Origin: Begonia masoniana
Taxonomy: Eukaryota; Streptophyta; Magnoliopsida; Cucurbitales; Begoniaceae
Direction: 5' to 3'
DNA length: 64,000 nucleotides
Assembly: GCA_022432975.1 (NCBI GenBank)
Contig: CM039509.1
Coordinates: forward strand, 21,917,432 to 21,981,431
A program made the position numbers and the translations under genes. Below, in pieces: positions 1 through 11,826 of this stretch; position 1 is the first letter of the stretch; each line of letters opens with the position of its first letter. The notes beneath the pieces were generated by a model. That model was not told the origin of the DNA. It did not search any database and was given only the letters and a program-made list of their open reading frames with translations.

Positions 1-1375
1 AATCCTCTCTTAATCCATTCAATATAAATGATGAATATGAATGATGAATATGAACATGAATATGAACAAGAACAAGAAAAGATTCATGAGCATGTGTTTC
101 TTTAAACTGTGCATTCATGCATATGTGTTAGCATTGCATTCCTTACTAAGAATTAGACTTATAGTTTAAACCTTATGATGTATGAGAAGAAATAACAGGT
201 GAGGATTCCAAATTCAATGAGGAAGTCTAAGGTCGGTTGCTGGATGTGCTCAGGGTGACAGTGCATGGCTGGAAAGGCGAATATGATCCCTGGTTGCTAC
301 CTTTAAGATATTAGTAAGGTTTATGAATATTGAAGTTTAAGTAGGAGGGATTTTCCTTAAAAACGTTGAATTCTAGTAAACTTGTCTGGCTGATTTCTGT
401 GTTGTGAATGATCTGTTTTATTTAAGTCTTTCGCTATGCATACTCAGAATATGTCTATGGTTTGTGTCAATACAAGTTTGTGTTAGTCGTGTTGGGAGTT
501 GTGAAATTCAGGATGTTCTCTGTAGGTAAATGTCAAGGGTTCATGTCCGTCAATGGGTGTTTCTGTCGGTTTAAGTCGTTTGATAAGTTACGGTTTCCTG
601 TCGATCGGATGATGTCTTCCATCGGATGATGTCCTCTATCGAATAATGTCTTCCGTCGGATGATGTCTCCTATCGGATGGAGTTTTATGAATCACATGAG
701 ATACACGTGACGATCGGATGATGTCTTCTATCGGATGATGTCTGCTTTCGGATGATATCTTCTATCGGATGATGTTGTTTATTTTATCGGATGAGTGTAT
801 ATAAGTTTTGTCGTTTAGCGATTGGATGGAGTCTTAATGTGTCACGTGGAATACGCATGTCAATCGGGTGATGTTGTTTTATTTTATCAGATGAGTGTAT
901 ATAAGTCATCAGATGATGTTGTTTATTTTATCAGATGAGTGTATATAAGTTTTATCGTTTAGCGATCGGATGGAGTCTTAATGTGTCACGTGGGATACGC
1001 ATGTCAATCGGATGATGTTGTTTATTTTATCGGATTGAGTGTGTATAAGTTTTGTCGTTTAGTGATCGGTGGATGTCTGTAAATCCATGCATCCCCGCGA
1101 GTGATGAGTCGAGCATTTTGAGGGAATTTTCTCGTTCCGATCACATTATGAAAGTGATGTCTGAGGCTAGTCACTCGACTCTGTGACTGTTTATGTCGAC
1201 AGCCTTTTGTAGATGTTGAATTTTCAAGGAGTTCAGATTTGTTCGGACATGACCATGTCTTGAGTACTGTTCTGTTTTGTTTAAGAAAAAAAAATATATA
1301 TACATAGAGAGTAATCTTAATATAAATGATCCAAGAAAGTATGAATCGGTCTCGGCCCTTGACGGGGTCGTGACA
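1..1375 (+). mobile_element. Element A, 5' LTR (3' part only; window edge)
   Basis: This is the 3' portion of a long LTR. Base 1 aligns with about base 7517 of the 3' LTR at 6438-8977, and both copies end in GACGGGGTCGTGACA. The 5' start lies outside the window. It carries the micro-exon-like module (near 180-200) and, from about 598 to 1075, a minisatellite built on TCGGATGATGTCTTC. The two LTR copies differ in the number of minisatellite units, the 3' copy having extra units, so they have diverged since insertion. Confidence 0.93.
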
Positions 1376-1379
1376 ACTA

Positions 1380-1391
1380 TGGAATCAAAGC
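1380..1391 (+). other. Primer binding site of element A (tRNA-iMet type, degenerate)
   Basis: TGGAATCAAAGC lies four bases after the LTR end. It resembles TGGTATCAGAGC, the complement of the initiator-methionine tRNA 3' end used by many plant gypsy elements. The equivalent site in element E (59692-59703) is TGGTATCAAAGC. Confidence 0.8.
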
Positions 1392-1576
1392 AAAACCGGG
1401 TTCTGAAATCGATTCTGCAGACTGCCTTCCAGCACAGACCGTCACATGAGTACACTCCAACAACTGTAATTGTTTATGATTTTAGCAATGTCCTTAAGTT
1501 GAGATGTGTTTATGACTAATTGTTTAGGAATCCCAAGATGGTAAGAGGCCAACAGAGAGATGACAATGTGGATAGC

Positions 1577-2032
1577 TGTGATGACCCGACTTGACACGTA
1601 TGTCGTAGAACCACCCATTCTCCGCCTCAGAGGCAGTGCCCGATTGTTAGGGGTCGGAGATGGGTTAAAACTCCGCGGATCCCAGAGGGTTGGGCCGGAG
1701 GGTTCAACGAAAACTCTGCGGATCCCAGAGGGTTGGGCCGGAGGGTTTGGTTGTTGAAAGTGGGGTCGTCACAATACCACATCGCTTGGGAAAGTACATG
1801 GAAATGAAACATATGTAAGAGATCCCTCCCAAGATAGCAAGACGCGTTTTGGAGCACAATTGACGACGGATCCCATAAAAACTCCGAAGTTAAAAGTGCT
1901 TCGGCGAGAACAATTTCAGGTTGGGTGACCTTCCGGGAAGTTCTCGCCAAACAAAGCCGTGAGGGGAGGATATTGGGCTGCGGCCCAATCCCCAGAGCGG
2001 ACAATATATTGTTGGGAAGAGGGGTCGTTACA
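1577..2032 (+). mobile_element. Cassandra-like TRIM solo LTR inserted in element A gag
   Basis: The insert begins TGTGATGACCC and ends GGGTCGTTACA, and is flanked by the 5-bp duplication ATAGC (1572-1576 and 2033-2037). Removing it restores gag sequence matching element E at 59851 onward. It is 456 bp and contains a 5S-rRNA-like stretch, the hallmark of Cassandra terminal-repeat retrotransposons in miniature. A short direct duplication of a GGATCCCAGAGGGTTGGGCC unit lies at about 1677-1745. Only one LTR is present, so it is a solo LTR. Confidence 0.85.
1868..1945 (+). other. 5S rRNA-like segment (Pol III internal promoter) within the Cassandra-like LTR
   Basis: GGATCCCAT (1868-1876) and ACTCCGAAGTTAAAAGTGCTT (starting 1881) match the 5S rRNA box A and intermediate-element region. 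GGTTGGGTGACC (about 1919-1930) matches box C. The 5' and 3' ends of 5S rRNA are poorly kept and box A has substitutions (AGTTAAAAGTGCTT rather than AGTTAAGCGTGCTT), so this is a retrotransposon-borne derivative and not a 5S gene. Confidence 0.85.
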
Positions 2033-5000
2033 ATAGCAATACTATCGCCCAACTAACAGAGTTGGTCATTCGCCAATCCCGACAGATCAAGCAACTTGTA
2101 GCCACTAGGGAGGAACAAGGAAATTCTAGCACTAATGCAGCTCGAGATCATGGTGACGAGCGTTTCTATCGACTTCAACCTCCGACGTTTAATGGTCAAG
2201 TTTCGGATCCTGTTTATGCTGAGGAAAGGGTCCGGAAGATGGAGGACATGTTCAAGTATGCAAAGGTGGATGAATGAGATAAGGTCACGTGTGCTGTCTT
2301 CCACTTAGATTTGGATGCGAGGCATTAGTGGGACTCGATCCAGAGCACCGTGATTACAGGAGCTATGACCTGGGAAATGTTTAAGACTGCCTTCTATGAC
2401 AAGTACTTCAGCCGAGCTGTTCGGACTAGCAAGAAGATGGAATTTATACAGCTGCGTCAAACCGGTTCTGTGGCCGATTATATATGTAAGTTTGAGGCGT
2501 TATCTCGGTTTTCACCCCGTATGATAGAAGATGAAGAAGACAAGATCCACCAATTTGTTCATGGACTAAAACCAGGCTTGTATAGAGGAGTAAAGACTGC
2601 GGGGATTCACAATGTGCCGTTTTCCGAGGTGGCAGCTAAGGCCTTAGAACTGGAGGAGGTTGAGGTAACGTTACAAGAACAACGTGAGCCGTCGAAGAAG
2701 TTTACCAGAGAGGCTCAACCACCACCACGACAGAACAAGGGTTGGCAGCCACAGCAGAATAGGGGGCCTCAGCAACAGCAGAGAGGTGTTAAGAGACCTT
2801 TTAATCAGAACGATGACCAAGGAAAATGGAAACAACCACTGGCTCCCCTATGGCCCACCTGTCAGAAGAATCACCCCGGCGAATGCAAGTTACATTCTGG
2901 CCGCTGTTATAGATATGATAAGGTTGGACATATTGTCAGGGACTGCCCCATGCCGCCGGACCCGAAAAGAGAGAGGGTGGCACCTAGAGTCTATGCCTTG
3001 ATGGAAGATGAGGATGCAGTGCCACATACAGTCATAACAGGTACCATTACGATATGTGGTATTTCTGCTTATACACTTATAGATACAGGAGACACTCACT
3101 CGTTTGTGGAAACCTTGTTCGTACGTAAGCATAAATTAGAACCCTTGCCAGCCGAGAGGTCATTTAGCGTTATGTTACCGTCAGGGAAGTCTTTACATTC
3201 AGAACAGGTAGTAAAAGGTGATATTGTGACCCTAGGAGATAAGAAGTTTTATGTAGAATTGATCGTAATTGATATGAGGGGATATGAAGTCATACTAGGG
3301 ATGGATTGGTTATTCAGGCATTATGCCACAATAAGTTGTAAGTCTGGATTAGTTAAGTTCCGACCCCCGAATAGTGATCAGTATTTCTTCCAAGCTATTC
3401 CTAAGATAAGTAAAATGCCGATTGTATCCTCACTAGAAACCCAGCGGTTGTTGAAAGAGGGTTGTGAGAGTTTTCTAGCTAGTGTAATTGATGATCGGGT
3501 GAAAAGTAGGATAGAACTGCAAGATATTCCTATTGTTCGAGAGTTTCCAGAAGCATTCTTGAATGACTTACCCGGATTGCCACCGGATAGAGAAATTGAG
3601 TTTGTAATTGATACATACCCCGAGGCATTACCTGTGTCTAAGAACCCCTACCGCATGGCACCTGTTGAGTTGAAAGAATTAAAAGTCCAACTACAGGAAT
3701 TAGTAAACAAGAGATTTATACTCCCTAGTAGTTCTCCCTGGGGTGCACCTGTTTTATTCGTTAAGAAGAAAGATGGTTCTCTTAGAATGTGCATAGACTA
3801 CAAAGAGCTAAACAAGTTGACAATTAAGAATAAATACCCTTTACCCTGAATTGATGATCTGTTTGACCAACTACAAGGAGCTAAGGTGTTTTCAAAGATT
3901 AACTTACGTTCGGGTTATTACCAACTGAAGGTTAAAGAGGGAGATATACCAAAGACAGCCTTCAGAACCTGCTATGGACACTATGAATTTCTTGTAATGT
4001 CGTTTGGATTGACAAATGCGCCTGCAGCTTTTATGGATTTGATGACTCGAGTGTTCCGAGAGTACTTCGACAAGTTTGTAATTGTGTTCATAGACAATAT
4101 CTTAATTTACTCACGGACTGAAACTGACAATGTAGAGCATTTAAGAGTGGTTTTGATGACATTAAGACAACAACAACTCTATGCCAAGTTGTCCAAATGT
4201 GAGTTCTGGTTGGATAAGGTCAATTTCTTAGGCCATGTCATTTCTGCTGAGGGCATATCAGTAGATCCAACCAAGATTCAGGCTGTTAAGGACTGGCCAC
4301 AGCCAAGGAATGTCAGTGAGGTCCGTAGTTTCCTTGGTCTGGCAGGTTACTATAGAAAGTTCATTAAGGGATTCTCTATGATAGCTAAGCCTTTAACTAA
4401 TTTAACAAAGAAGAACACCAAATACTCTTGGACTGAAACTTGTGAAGATAGCTTCCAGTCACTGAAGCTGAAGTTGACGACAGCCCCTCTATTGACTCTC
4501 CCAACCGAAGAATGAAAGTTTCGTGTTTACTGTGATGCATCCAAAGTTGGTCTGGGGTGTGTTTTGATGCAAGAAGGCAAGGTTGTGGCGTATGCCTCCA
4601 GACAGCTGAAGAGTTATGAGCAGAATTACCCCACCCATGATCTGGAACTAGCCGCGGTTGTTTTTGCTTTGAAGATTTGGAGACATTATTTGTATGGTCA
4701 ACAATGTGAGGTGTTTTCTGACCATAAAAGCCTAAAGTACATTTTCACTCAAAAGGAATTGAATATGAGGCAAAAACGTTGGTTGGAGTTTGTTAAGGAT
4801 TATGACTTTGAGATCAAGTATCACCCGGGTAAGGCTAATGTTGTAGCTGACGCATTGAGTAGGATGTCGATGACAATGCAGCCAGCAATGTCAACCATGT
4901 CTATGCCTTTGAGGGCAGAAGTTCAGAAGTTTGAATTGGAGATTGTTTCGGAGTTGTCAACCTTACTTGCTAATGTTACTATTAAACCAACTATCATGGA

Positions 5001-6423
5001 TAGAATCAAAGAGGCACAGCAAAAGGATTGAAAGGAAAATAACAGCATGATGAGTAAGTTGAAAGACTCCTTCTCTAAGTTTAGTCTCTCCAAGGATGAT
5101 ATTCTAAGATTTAGAAATCGAATTACGTAAGATAATTTTGGCCGAGGCTCACTCGTCTCCCTTTTCTGTACATCTTGGTAGCACCAAAATGTATCGAGAC
5201 TTGAAGTTAGTTTACTGATTGTCAAACTTGAAGAGGGATGTTGCCAAATATGTGGAATCATGTTTGGTTTGCCAACAAGTTAAGGCAGAGCATCAACGTC
5301 CAGGGGTACCCTTCAACCCTTACCGATCCCCTAGTGAAAGTGGGAACACATCGCCATGGATTTTGTTATGGGACTGCCTAAGACAGCTAAAGGTCATGAT
5401 AGCATTTGGGTTGTAATTGACAGAATGACGAAGTCAGCTCATTTCCTACCAGTAAGGACAACCTATACGATGGACCAGCTCGCTAATCTATATGTTCAGG
5501 AAATCATCAGATTACATGGTATTCCAGTGTCTATTGTCTACGATCGTGATCTCAGGTTCACCTCACGCTTTTGGAAAAGTTTACAAGGCACGCTAGGTAC
5601 AAAGTTATCCTTTAGCACTGCTTTCCACCCGCAAACGGATGGACAATCTGAGATGACTATTCAGATACTCGAGGATATGTTGAGAGCGTGTGTGCTAGAT
5701 TTCCAGACATCTTGGAGCTGACATCTGCCCTTGGTTGAATTCTCCTACAACAACAGTTACCAGTCCACCATCGGTATGGCACCGTATGAAGCACTGTATG
5801 GTAGAAAATGTAGATCACCTTTATATTGGGACGAAGTTGGTGAAGCAAAACTCCTAGGACTCGAGATTTTGCAGCAGATGTCAGATAAGATTGCCATTAT
5901 TAGGAGGAGAATGATGATTGCACAAAGCCGACAGAAGAGTTATGTAGACCAAAGAAGGAGAGACCTTGAGTTTGCTATCGGAGATAAGGTTTTCCTAAAA
6001 GTTTCACCATTCAAGGGAGTTTTAAGATTTGGCAAGAAGGGAAAGCTTAATCCGCGATTTATTGGACTATTCCCTATCTTGGCAAGGATTAGTAGTACAG
6101 CTTACAAACTGCAATTGCCCCCATCACTGGAAAAGATACATAATGTCTTTCATGTGTCAATGTTAAGGAAATGCATACGTGATCCGACACATGTTGTTGA
6201 GTCAACCGAAATCGATATTGAGCCAACGCTGATGTATGAGGAGAAACCTGTAAGGATTATGGAATCTGCAGTCAGGACTCTGAGGAATAAAGAAATTCCA
6301 CTAGTGAAGGTTTTATGGAAGAATCATGGCATTGAAGAAGCCACGTAGGAGCGACAGCAAGACATGTTAGACAAATATCCTAAACTATTTGTTTGATCAA
6401 TTTTCAAGGACGAAAATTTTGTT

Positions 6424-6437
6424 TAAGGAGGGTTGGA
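6424..6437 (+). other. Polypurine tract of element A
   Basis: The purine-rich run TAAGGAGGGTTGGA directly precedes the TG start of the 3' LTR, where plus-strand DNA synthesis is primed. Element D has the equivalent AAGGAGGGTAGAT. Confidence 0.75.
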
Positions 6438-6588
6438 TGTAACACCCGACAATCCCGGCCAGGTGATTTTCTTAACCGAATTAACTGTCACCTTTATTTT
6501 TGGTCCTTTGATTTTAATTTAATGCCAAGGCTTATTTGATTGCTAATTGTGTGGTGGCAGAATTGTAATTATGAGGGATTGCAATTGG

Positions 6589-6597
6589 TATAAATAG
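6589..6597 (+). promoter_or_regulatory. Putative LTR promoter TATA box
   Basis: TATAAATAG lies about 150 bp into the LTR, followed about 30 bp later by CCTCACTGTAG, a plausible start region. A TATA box at the same place is seen in the related solo LTR at 45517 (TATATAAAG), and a damaged one in element E near 57315. This implies a very short U3 and a 2.3-kb R-U5 leader. Confidence 0.55.
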
Positions 6598-8109
6598 AAA
6601 ATGGAAACCTTAAACCTCACTGTAGACGACACATTCACTCTCGACGATTTTTCTCTTCTCCAGAGCCCTATCTCTCAGCCAGCTACAGCTCCTTTCGGCG
6701 ACTGATTCTTCAGTCTCCACCCCGACGAATTAACACCCTAGGTAAGACTCGACAATGTAGTTGCTGGTTAACCATTTTGAGCTCTGTCTTTCAGCTAAGC
6801 TCTGTAGTTTCGGATTCTTCAATGGCAGAGTTATTTTAGTGACATTTTAATCCAAATTTAGTAATGGCTTTTCCGATTCGAATTTGGACATTAAGATAAT
6901 CGACTGTGTACAGCTGCTAGGTTGAATCTGATTATTTAGGATCTTGAAACTGAATCCACGCACACAAGGTGCTGACTAGAGAACCTAGAAGTACAAATGT
7001 GTTAGATTATAGGATAACTATTGGTTTGGACTTTTAGGATTTTGTTTAACTCTGTAATGTGAAATGTTCTAGGTGAAGAAGATTGCAGAGAAGTGCTCCA
7101 TTTGCTAAGGAAACCAGGTAAGTGAATGTGTAGGATTACCCGGCCATTAGGGCCCTACATCACAAGGGTACTAGTTAGAAGCTGTTTTCGATGTTTAAAG
7201 GTTATCTGAGTTATTTCCTATTGGTTATGATACTCGATCTGTTAGTATGATTCTAGTTAGATGTACGATCTGTTCAATGGAATGATAAACCAAGGGTATC
7301 CCTGCTCATGCATCACGAATGTTTCTCAAGCATATGAAAATGTTTTAAGTGCATGTTTTCTCTCATGAATAAGATATGAATATGAAACCTATGCAACATG
7401 GATTATGAGAGGGTTGGGGGCGGTTTGGCGTATGTCACTATCCAAAAGAGGGACCAAGAATACGACCCGCAAGGGACTATGTACACTTTCACTGTCGAAC
7501 CCCCATTACCGGCACAAATCCTCTCTTAATCCATTCAATGTAAATGATGAATATGAAGATGAATATGAACATTAATATGAACAAGAACATGAAAAGATTC
7601 ATGAGCATGTGTTTCTTTAAACTGTGCATTCATGCATATGTGTTAGCATTGCATTCCTTACTAAGAATTAGACTTATAGTTTAAACCTTATGATGTAGGA
7701 GAAGAAATAACAGGTGAGGATTCCAAATTCAATGAGGAAGTCTAAGGCCGGTTGCTGGATGTGCTCAGGGTGACAGTGCATTGCTGGAAAGGCGAATATG
7801 ATCCTTGGTTGCTACCTTTAAGATATTAGTAAGGTTTATGAATATTGAAGTTTAAGTAGGAGGGATTTTCCTTAAAAACGTTGAATTCTAGTAAACTTGT
7901 CTGGCTGATTTCTGAGTTGTGAATGATCCGTTTTATTTAAGTCTTCCGCTATGCATACTCAGAATATGTCTATGGTTTGTGTCAATACAAGTTTGTGTTA
8001 GTCGTGTTGGGAGTTGTGAAATTCAAGATGTCCTCTATAGGTAAATGTCAAGGGTTCATGTCCGTCAATGGGTGTTTCTGTCGGTTTAAGTCATTTGATA
8101 AGTTAAGGT

Positions 8110-8690
8110 TTCCTGTCAATCGGATGATGTCTTCCATCGGATGATGTCCTCTATCGGATAATGTCTTCCATCGGATGATGTCTCCTATCAGATGGAGTTT
8201 TATATATCACGTGGGATGCACGTGACGATCGGATGATGTCTTCTATCAGATGATGTCTCCATTCGGATGATGTCTTCTATCGGATGATGTCTCCTATCGG
8301 ATGATGTCTTCTATCGGATGATGTTGTTTATTTTATCGGATGAGTGTATATAAGTTTTGTCGTTTAGCGATCGGATGGAGTCTTAATGTGTCACGTGGAA
8401 TACGCATGTCAATCGGGTGATGTTGTTTATTTTATCAGATGAGTGTATATAAGTTTTGTCGTTTAGCGATCGGATGGAGTCTTAATGTGCCACGTGGGAT
8501 ACGCATGTCAATCAGATGATGTTGTTTATTTTATCGGACGAGTGTATATAAGTTTTGTCGTTTAGTGATCGGATGGAGTCTTAATGTGTCACGTGAGATA
8601 CGCATGTCAATCGGATGATGTTGTTTATTTTATCGGATTGAGTGTGTATAAGTTTTGTCGTTTAGTGATCGGTGGATGTCTGCAAATCCA
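8110..8690 (+). repeat. LTR minisatellite, TCGGATGATGTCTTC core
   Basis: Units of roughly 17-20 bp (TATCGGATGATGTCTTC) pass into longer units of about 115 bp containing GTCACGTGG and TTTTGTCGTTTAG. The same array is shorter in the 5' LTR (598-1075) and longer in its simple form in element E (58780-59110), so copy number is unstable. Confidence 0.85.
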
Positions 8691-8977
8691 TGTAGCCCCG
8701 AGAGTGATGAGTCGAGCATTTTGTGGGAATTTTTTCATTCTGATCACATTATGAAAGTGATGTCTGAGGCTAGTCGCTCGACTCTGTGACTGTTTATGTC
8801 AACAGCCTTTTGTAGATGTTGAATTTTCGAAGAGTTCAGATTTGTTCGGACATGACCATGTCTTGAGTACTGTTCTGTTTTGTTTAAGAAAAAATATATA
8901 TATACATAGAGAGTAATCTTAATATAAATGATCCAAGAAAGTATGTATCGGTCTCGGCCCTTGACGGGGTCGTGACA

Positions 8978-9690
8978 CTCAGTCTCAGAACCGAGGTTGG
9001 CAACTCAGAGCACCACAGCCCCAGCAGCAGCAAAGAGGTGTGAAGAGACCTCTAGAGGGAGGCAATGATTGGGGCAAGGGCAAGCAAGAACAGGGGACTT
9101 CTCAGATACCCTGGTGCCCTAAATGTCAGCGAGAGCATAGTGGAGAGTGTCGGGTTGGCACTAACAAGTGTTATAGATGTGGTGAAGTTGGCCATTACGT
9201 CAGGGATTGCCCAAAGCAGGGCCGAGATCAGTTGAGTGGAGACCAGAGGAGGGTTATGCCGAGGATCTTTGCATTCATTAAGCCTGGTGATATCGATGAT
9301 GAGACTCAGCCTTCCGTGATAGCTGGTACCATTTTGATTATGGGCGTAGCGGTATTTTCGTTGATAGACACTAGAGCTACGCATTCCTTTATTTCAACTG
9401 CTTGCATGGCTAGATTGGGGTTAGCGTCTGAGTTAGCAGAGGTTGAGTATAGAGTGATGCTGCCTTCGGGAGAGCATATGCAGTCGGATCGTATTCTCCA
9501 GGGCAATGTCGTCTCAGTGGGGGATGCTACCCTTTACGCTCGCCTGATTGTTATGGGCATGGAGATTTATGATCTTATTTTAGGGATGGACTGGCTTTCA
9601 CAGCACTATGCCACCATCGATTGTCGATCCGGGATTGTGACCTTTCGACCCCCGGGTAAAGTCAAATTTTCTTATCAGGCGATGAACAGA
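8978..9690 (+). pseudogene. Gypsy element B, gag zinc knuckle and protease fragment
   Basis: Directly after the 3' LTR of element A the sequence becomes the proline/glutamine-rich linker, zinc knuckle (CYRCGEVGHYVRDC, near 9170-9212) and protease of a different gypsy element. The protease motif reads LIDTRATHSF (expected D-T-G), so the active-site Gly is lost. ILGMDWLSQHYATIDCRSGI near 9575 is the usual protease C-terminal part. The fragment resembles element A but is clearly diverged. Element A appears to have inserted into its gag. The right side is lost at the LTR array starting 9717. Confidence 0.85.
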
Positions 9691-9716
9691 TGGAACAGAA
9701 TCGCCTGTTTCCTATT

Positions 9717-10824
9717 TGATAGGCTACGGGCCTGCAATGGGGTTAGAAAACGCTTGCGGAAGACAACAAAAACGAAACAACGATCGGTGCTCGAAGACAC
9801 CCCAAAACAGACGCTAAACAGACAAAAAAACAAAGAAATAACAGGGATGATGGCGAGAAGGGAAGAGGGCGTTACCGAACGCTTGCGGAGGTGGGTGCTG
9901 CTCAGAACGGTGCGGAAATGATGGAGGAGTAAAATGAAGGCCCGAAACCGACCCCATAACGACTCGGCATTTTCGGGTGACAGAATTCCTTCGTTGCCAG
10001 CGAAGGAGTTCTCGGCGGCGGGAACTATGGCGTTCGCCCTTTCTCCTCGCTTCCATGGCTTGGAAGAAGAAGGGAAGGACTAAGAAGACCCCCTAGCAGC
10101 CACAAGCTCGGGGTGCAATCGGGGGCTTCATCCAGGCGCTGCGTGCCGATGAAGCACCGAGAGAAACTCTCTCTGTCGCTCGCGGAGATCGCTCCGAACA
10201 AGAAGAAAAATTATTCTTTAAATTTCCAAATATTCATTCAACTGGCTAATGTTTTACATAAGTGAAATGAAGCTTAAATACAGAAGGAGAAGAGGAATCG
10301 GGAAGAGAGGAGGAAGAAAAAGCTGAAGGAGGAGCGCTGCGATTTGCCCGTTTATAGCCGTTGGAGGCTTCTGAAGAATGCGCGGTCCGGTTCACTGGGC
10401 AGCGAGCTTCTAAGGGCTGGTTCACTCCTTTGCTCCTTAGTTTAGTTCGGTTCAGCCATGTTTACCTTGGTTCAGTCCAATTCAGCCCTTTGTTCTTTTC
10501 GGTTCAGCCGGTTCTCTCCTTGGTTCGCCTTGGTTTAGCATCCCCTTTAAAGACCATTACAAACATGCATTCTAAAAGGCTAAAGTTTGCCAAATAACGA
10601 GTTTTAAATAAAACTAAAGTTTCTTAAAAATATATAAATTAAATACAAGGCTCATTTACACAATTTGAATTTAAGGAAAACAAATTCCCTTATCATTAAT
10701 TCTTTCCAAACCTTGAGAATCCACTTACCTACAAAATTCCACAAGTTCATTAGATAGATAAAATAAATAATTAATTACATACCTCTTGACTTGTGCACGA
10801 TGGATCGGGACCGTGGGCATATCA
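9717..10824 (-). mobile_element. Minus-strand LTR, copy 1 of a tandem array
   Basis: On the plus strand it runs from TGATAGGCTA to GGGCATATCA, giving TGATA..TATCA ends. It is followed by the complement of a polypurine tract (TCCCCTCCCGG) and of a pol tail coding DLRSNP. It shares GATCGGTGCTCGAAGACACC and other blocks with the LTR at 11827-13100. No matching target duplication was found. Confidence 0.65.
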
Positions 10825-11826
10825 TCCCCTCCCGGTTCTTGAGGATTTGACCTCAAATCCAACAGTTGAATATCATGGGGGATGGTACAACACTTAGGAT
10901 AAAATTTCTACTAAAAATATTTAAGCACATTCCACAGTAGGCACAAAACATAGTTATCCTAAAGTTTAAAAATCATTTCACTATCCACAGTGGTCTCACT
11001 AATTCCAAAAATTTGAAATGTTCATGTAAACAATTTAAAAGCAAACCTACATGATAATGACATAAGATTCAAGCAAGCATAAATGAACAATTTCATTTTC
11101 TAGCTAAGCTAACAAGTCAATAGTGAGCCATAAATATGAAAATTACCATTTTATAAACAACACTTGGTTCACCCAAATTTTAAATCCATCAAATGAATAA
11201 GAGTTTAATATCAAGCTTAGCATAAGTTCAACTTAAATCCAAAATTCAAGAAAACAATTCTCCTTTAACAATAGAGTTAGGATTTATCATTTCAAAAACA
11301 AAAGGCAACAACAATTTGATCACAAAATTACTCTTTAGTTCTTTCAACAAATTAAATCAAGCTTAGACAAGGATAATTAAACATGATATCCAATTATAGC
11401 AAGAACATACAAGAAGTTGATCTCAAACATATAGTTCATCCAATCAACCTACTATTCAACTAATTTCAAAAGAAATTCAAGTAAGGTTTCATGGGTACAT
11501 ACCTTGTTGCCAAAAATCTATCCAACTCCTTGGTTCGTCCATAGCTAATGCTCAAAATTGGAGTATAAAGCTAAACAATCCTCAAAAGATAAAACTATAT
11601 GCATATATTTTGATTTTACATTTACCTTGGCCAACAACAATTAAACTAATTGACCAAGCACTAGACTTTAAAGTGAGACTCTAAATTTTAATTCCTAAAC
11701 AAAGACAAACAAACAACACAAGCAACTAAGTCACAAGACTCAACCTAAAAGTCCTAAACATTTAATCAAACAGCACAACAAATCAAGCAAGTTAATCAAA
11801 GAAAATAGACTTGCAACTAATATCAA
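10825..11826 (-). mobile_element. Short internal region between the two minus-strand LTRs
   Basis: This A/T-rich stretch of about 1 kb has no coding capacity beyond a short pol-tail remnant at its right-strand start (10825-10860). Next to the LTR at 11827 the minus strand reads TTGATATTAGTTGC, a degenerate initiator-Met primer site. LTR, primer site, 1-kb interior, polypurine tract and LTR together look like a non-autonomous (LARD-like) element. Confidence 0.5.

Larger units (their letters stand above)
1538..6396 (+). pseudogene. Element A gag-pol polyprotein (Tekay/Del-like chromovirus), decayed
   Basis: The order is gag (from ATG 1538, interrupted by a Cassandra-like LTR), zinc knuckle (about 2905-2945), aspartic protease ([10 protein letters not shown], near 3078), reverse transcriptase (about 3640-4130), RNase H (about 4530-4860), integrase core (about 5356-5750) and a C-terminal segment. 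That tail, with EKPVRIMESAVRTLRNKEIP, matches the chromodomain-like end of Tekay/Del elements. It is plainly dead. In-frame stops occur at 2275, 2326, 3847, 4513, 5029, 5719 and 6346, and there is a frameshift between about 5219 and 5356. The RT motif reads [10 protein letters not shown], with Asn for the second catalytic Asp. The zinc knuckle reads [14 protein letters not shown], with Tyr for the second Cys. Confidence 0.95.
6438..8977 (+). mobile_element. Element A, 3' LTR (2540 bp)
   Basis: The LTR begins TGTAACACCCGAC and ends GGTCGTGACA. It is the complete reference copy for this family; element E (57165-59687) is a close relative. Visible parts in order are a TATA box (6589-6597), a donor-like GT at 6742, an acceptor-like AG at 7071-7072, a CAG/GTAAGT donor at 7118, the block CTAAGAATTAGACTTATAG ending in TAG at 7696-7698, a 15-nt stretch and a donor-like GT at 7714. 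A minisatellite follows (about 8110-8690). The 5-bp target duplication cannot be checked because the element's left end is outside the window. Confidence 0.95.

Noticed and set aside
590..1060. CRISPR-like array of regularly spaced repeats
   Set aside because: The units are contiguous minisatellite copies without unique spacers, in a plant LTR.
1866..1945. A 5S ribosomal RNA gene
   Set aside because: Only the internal promoter half is kept, with substitutions, and it lies in a retrotransposon LTR with a target duplication.
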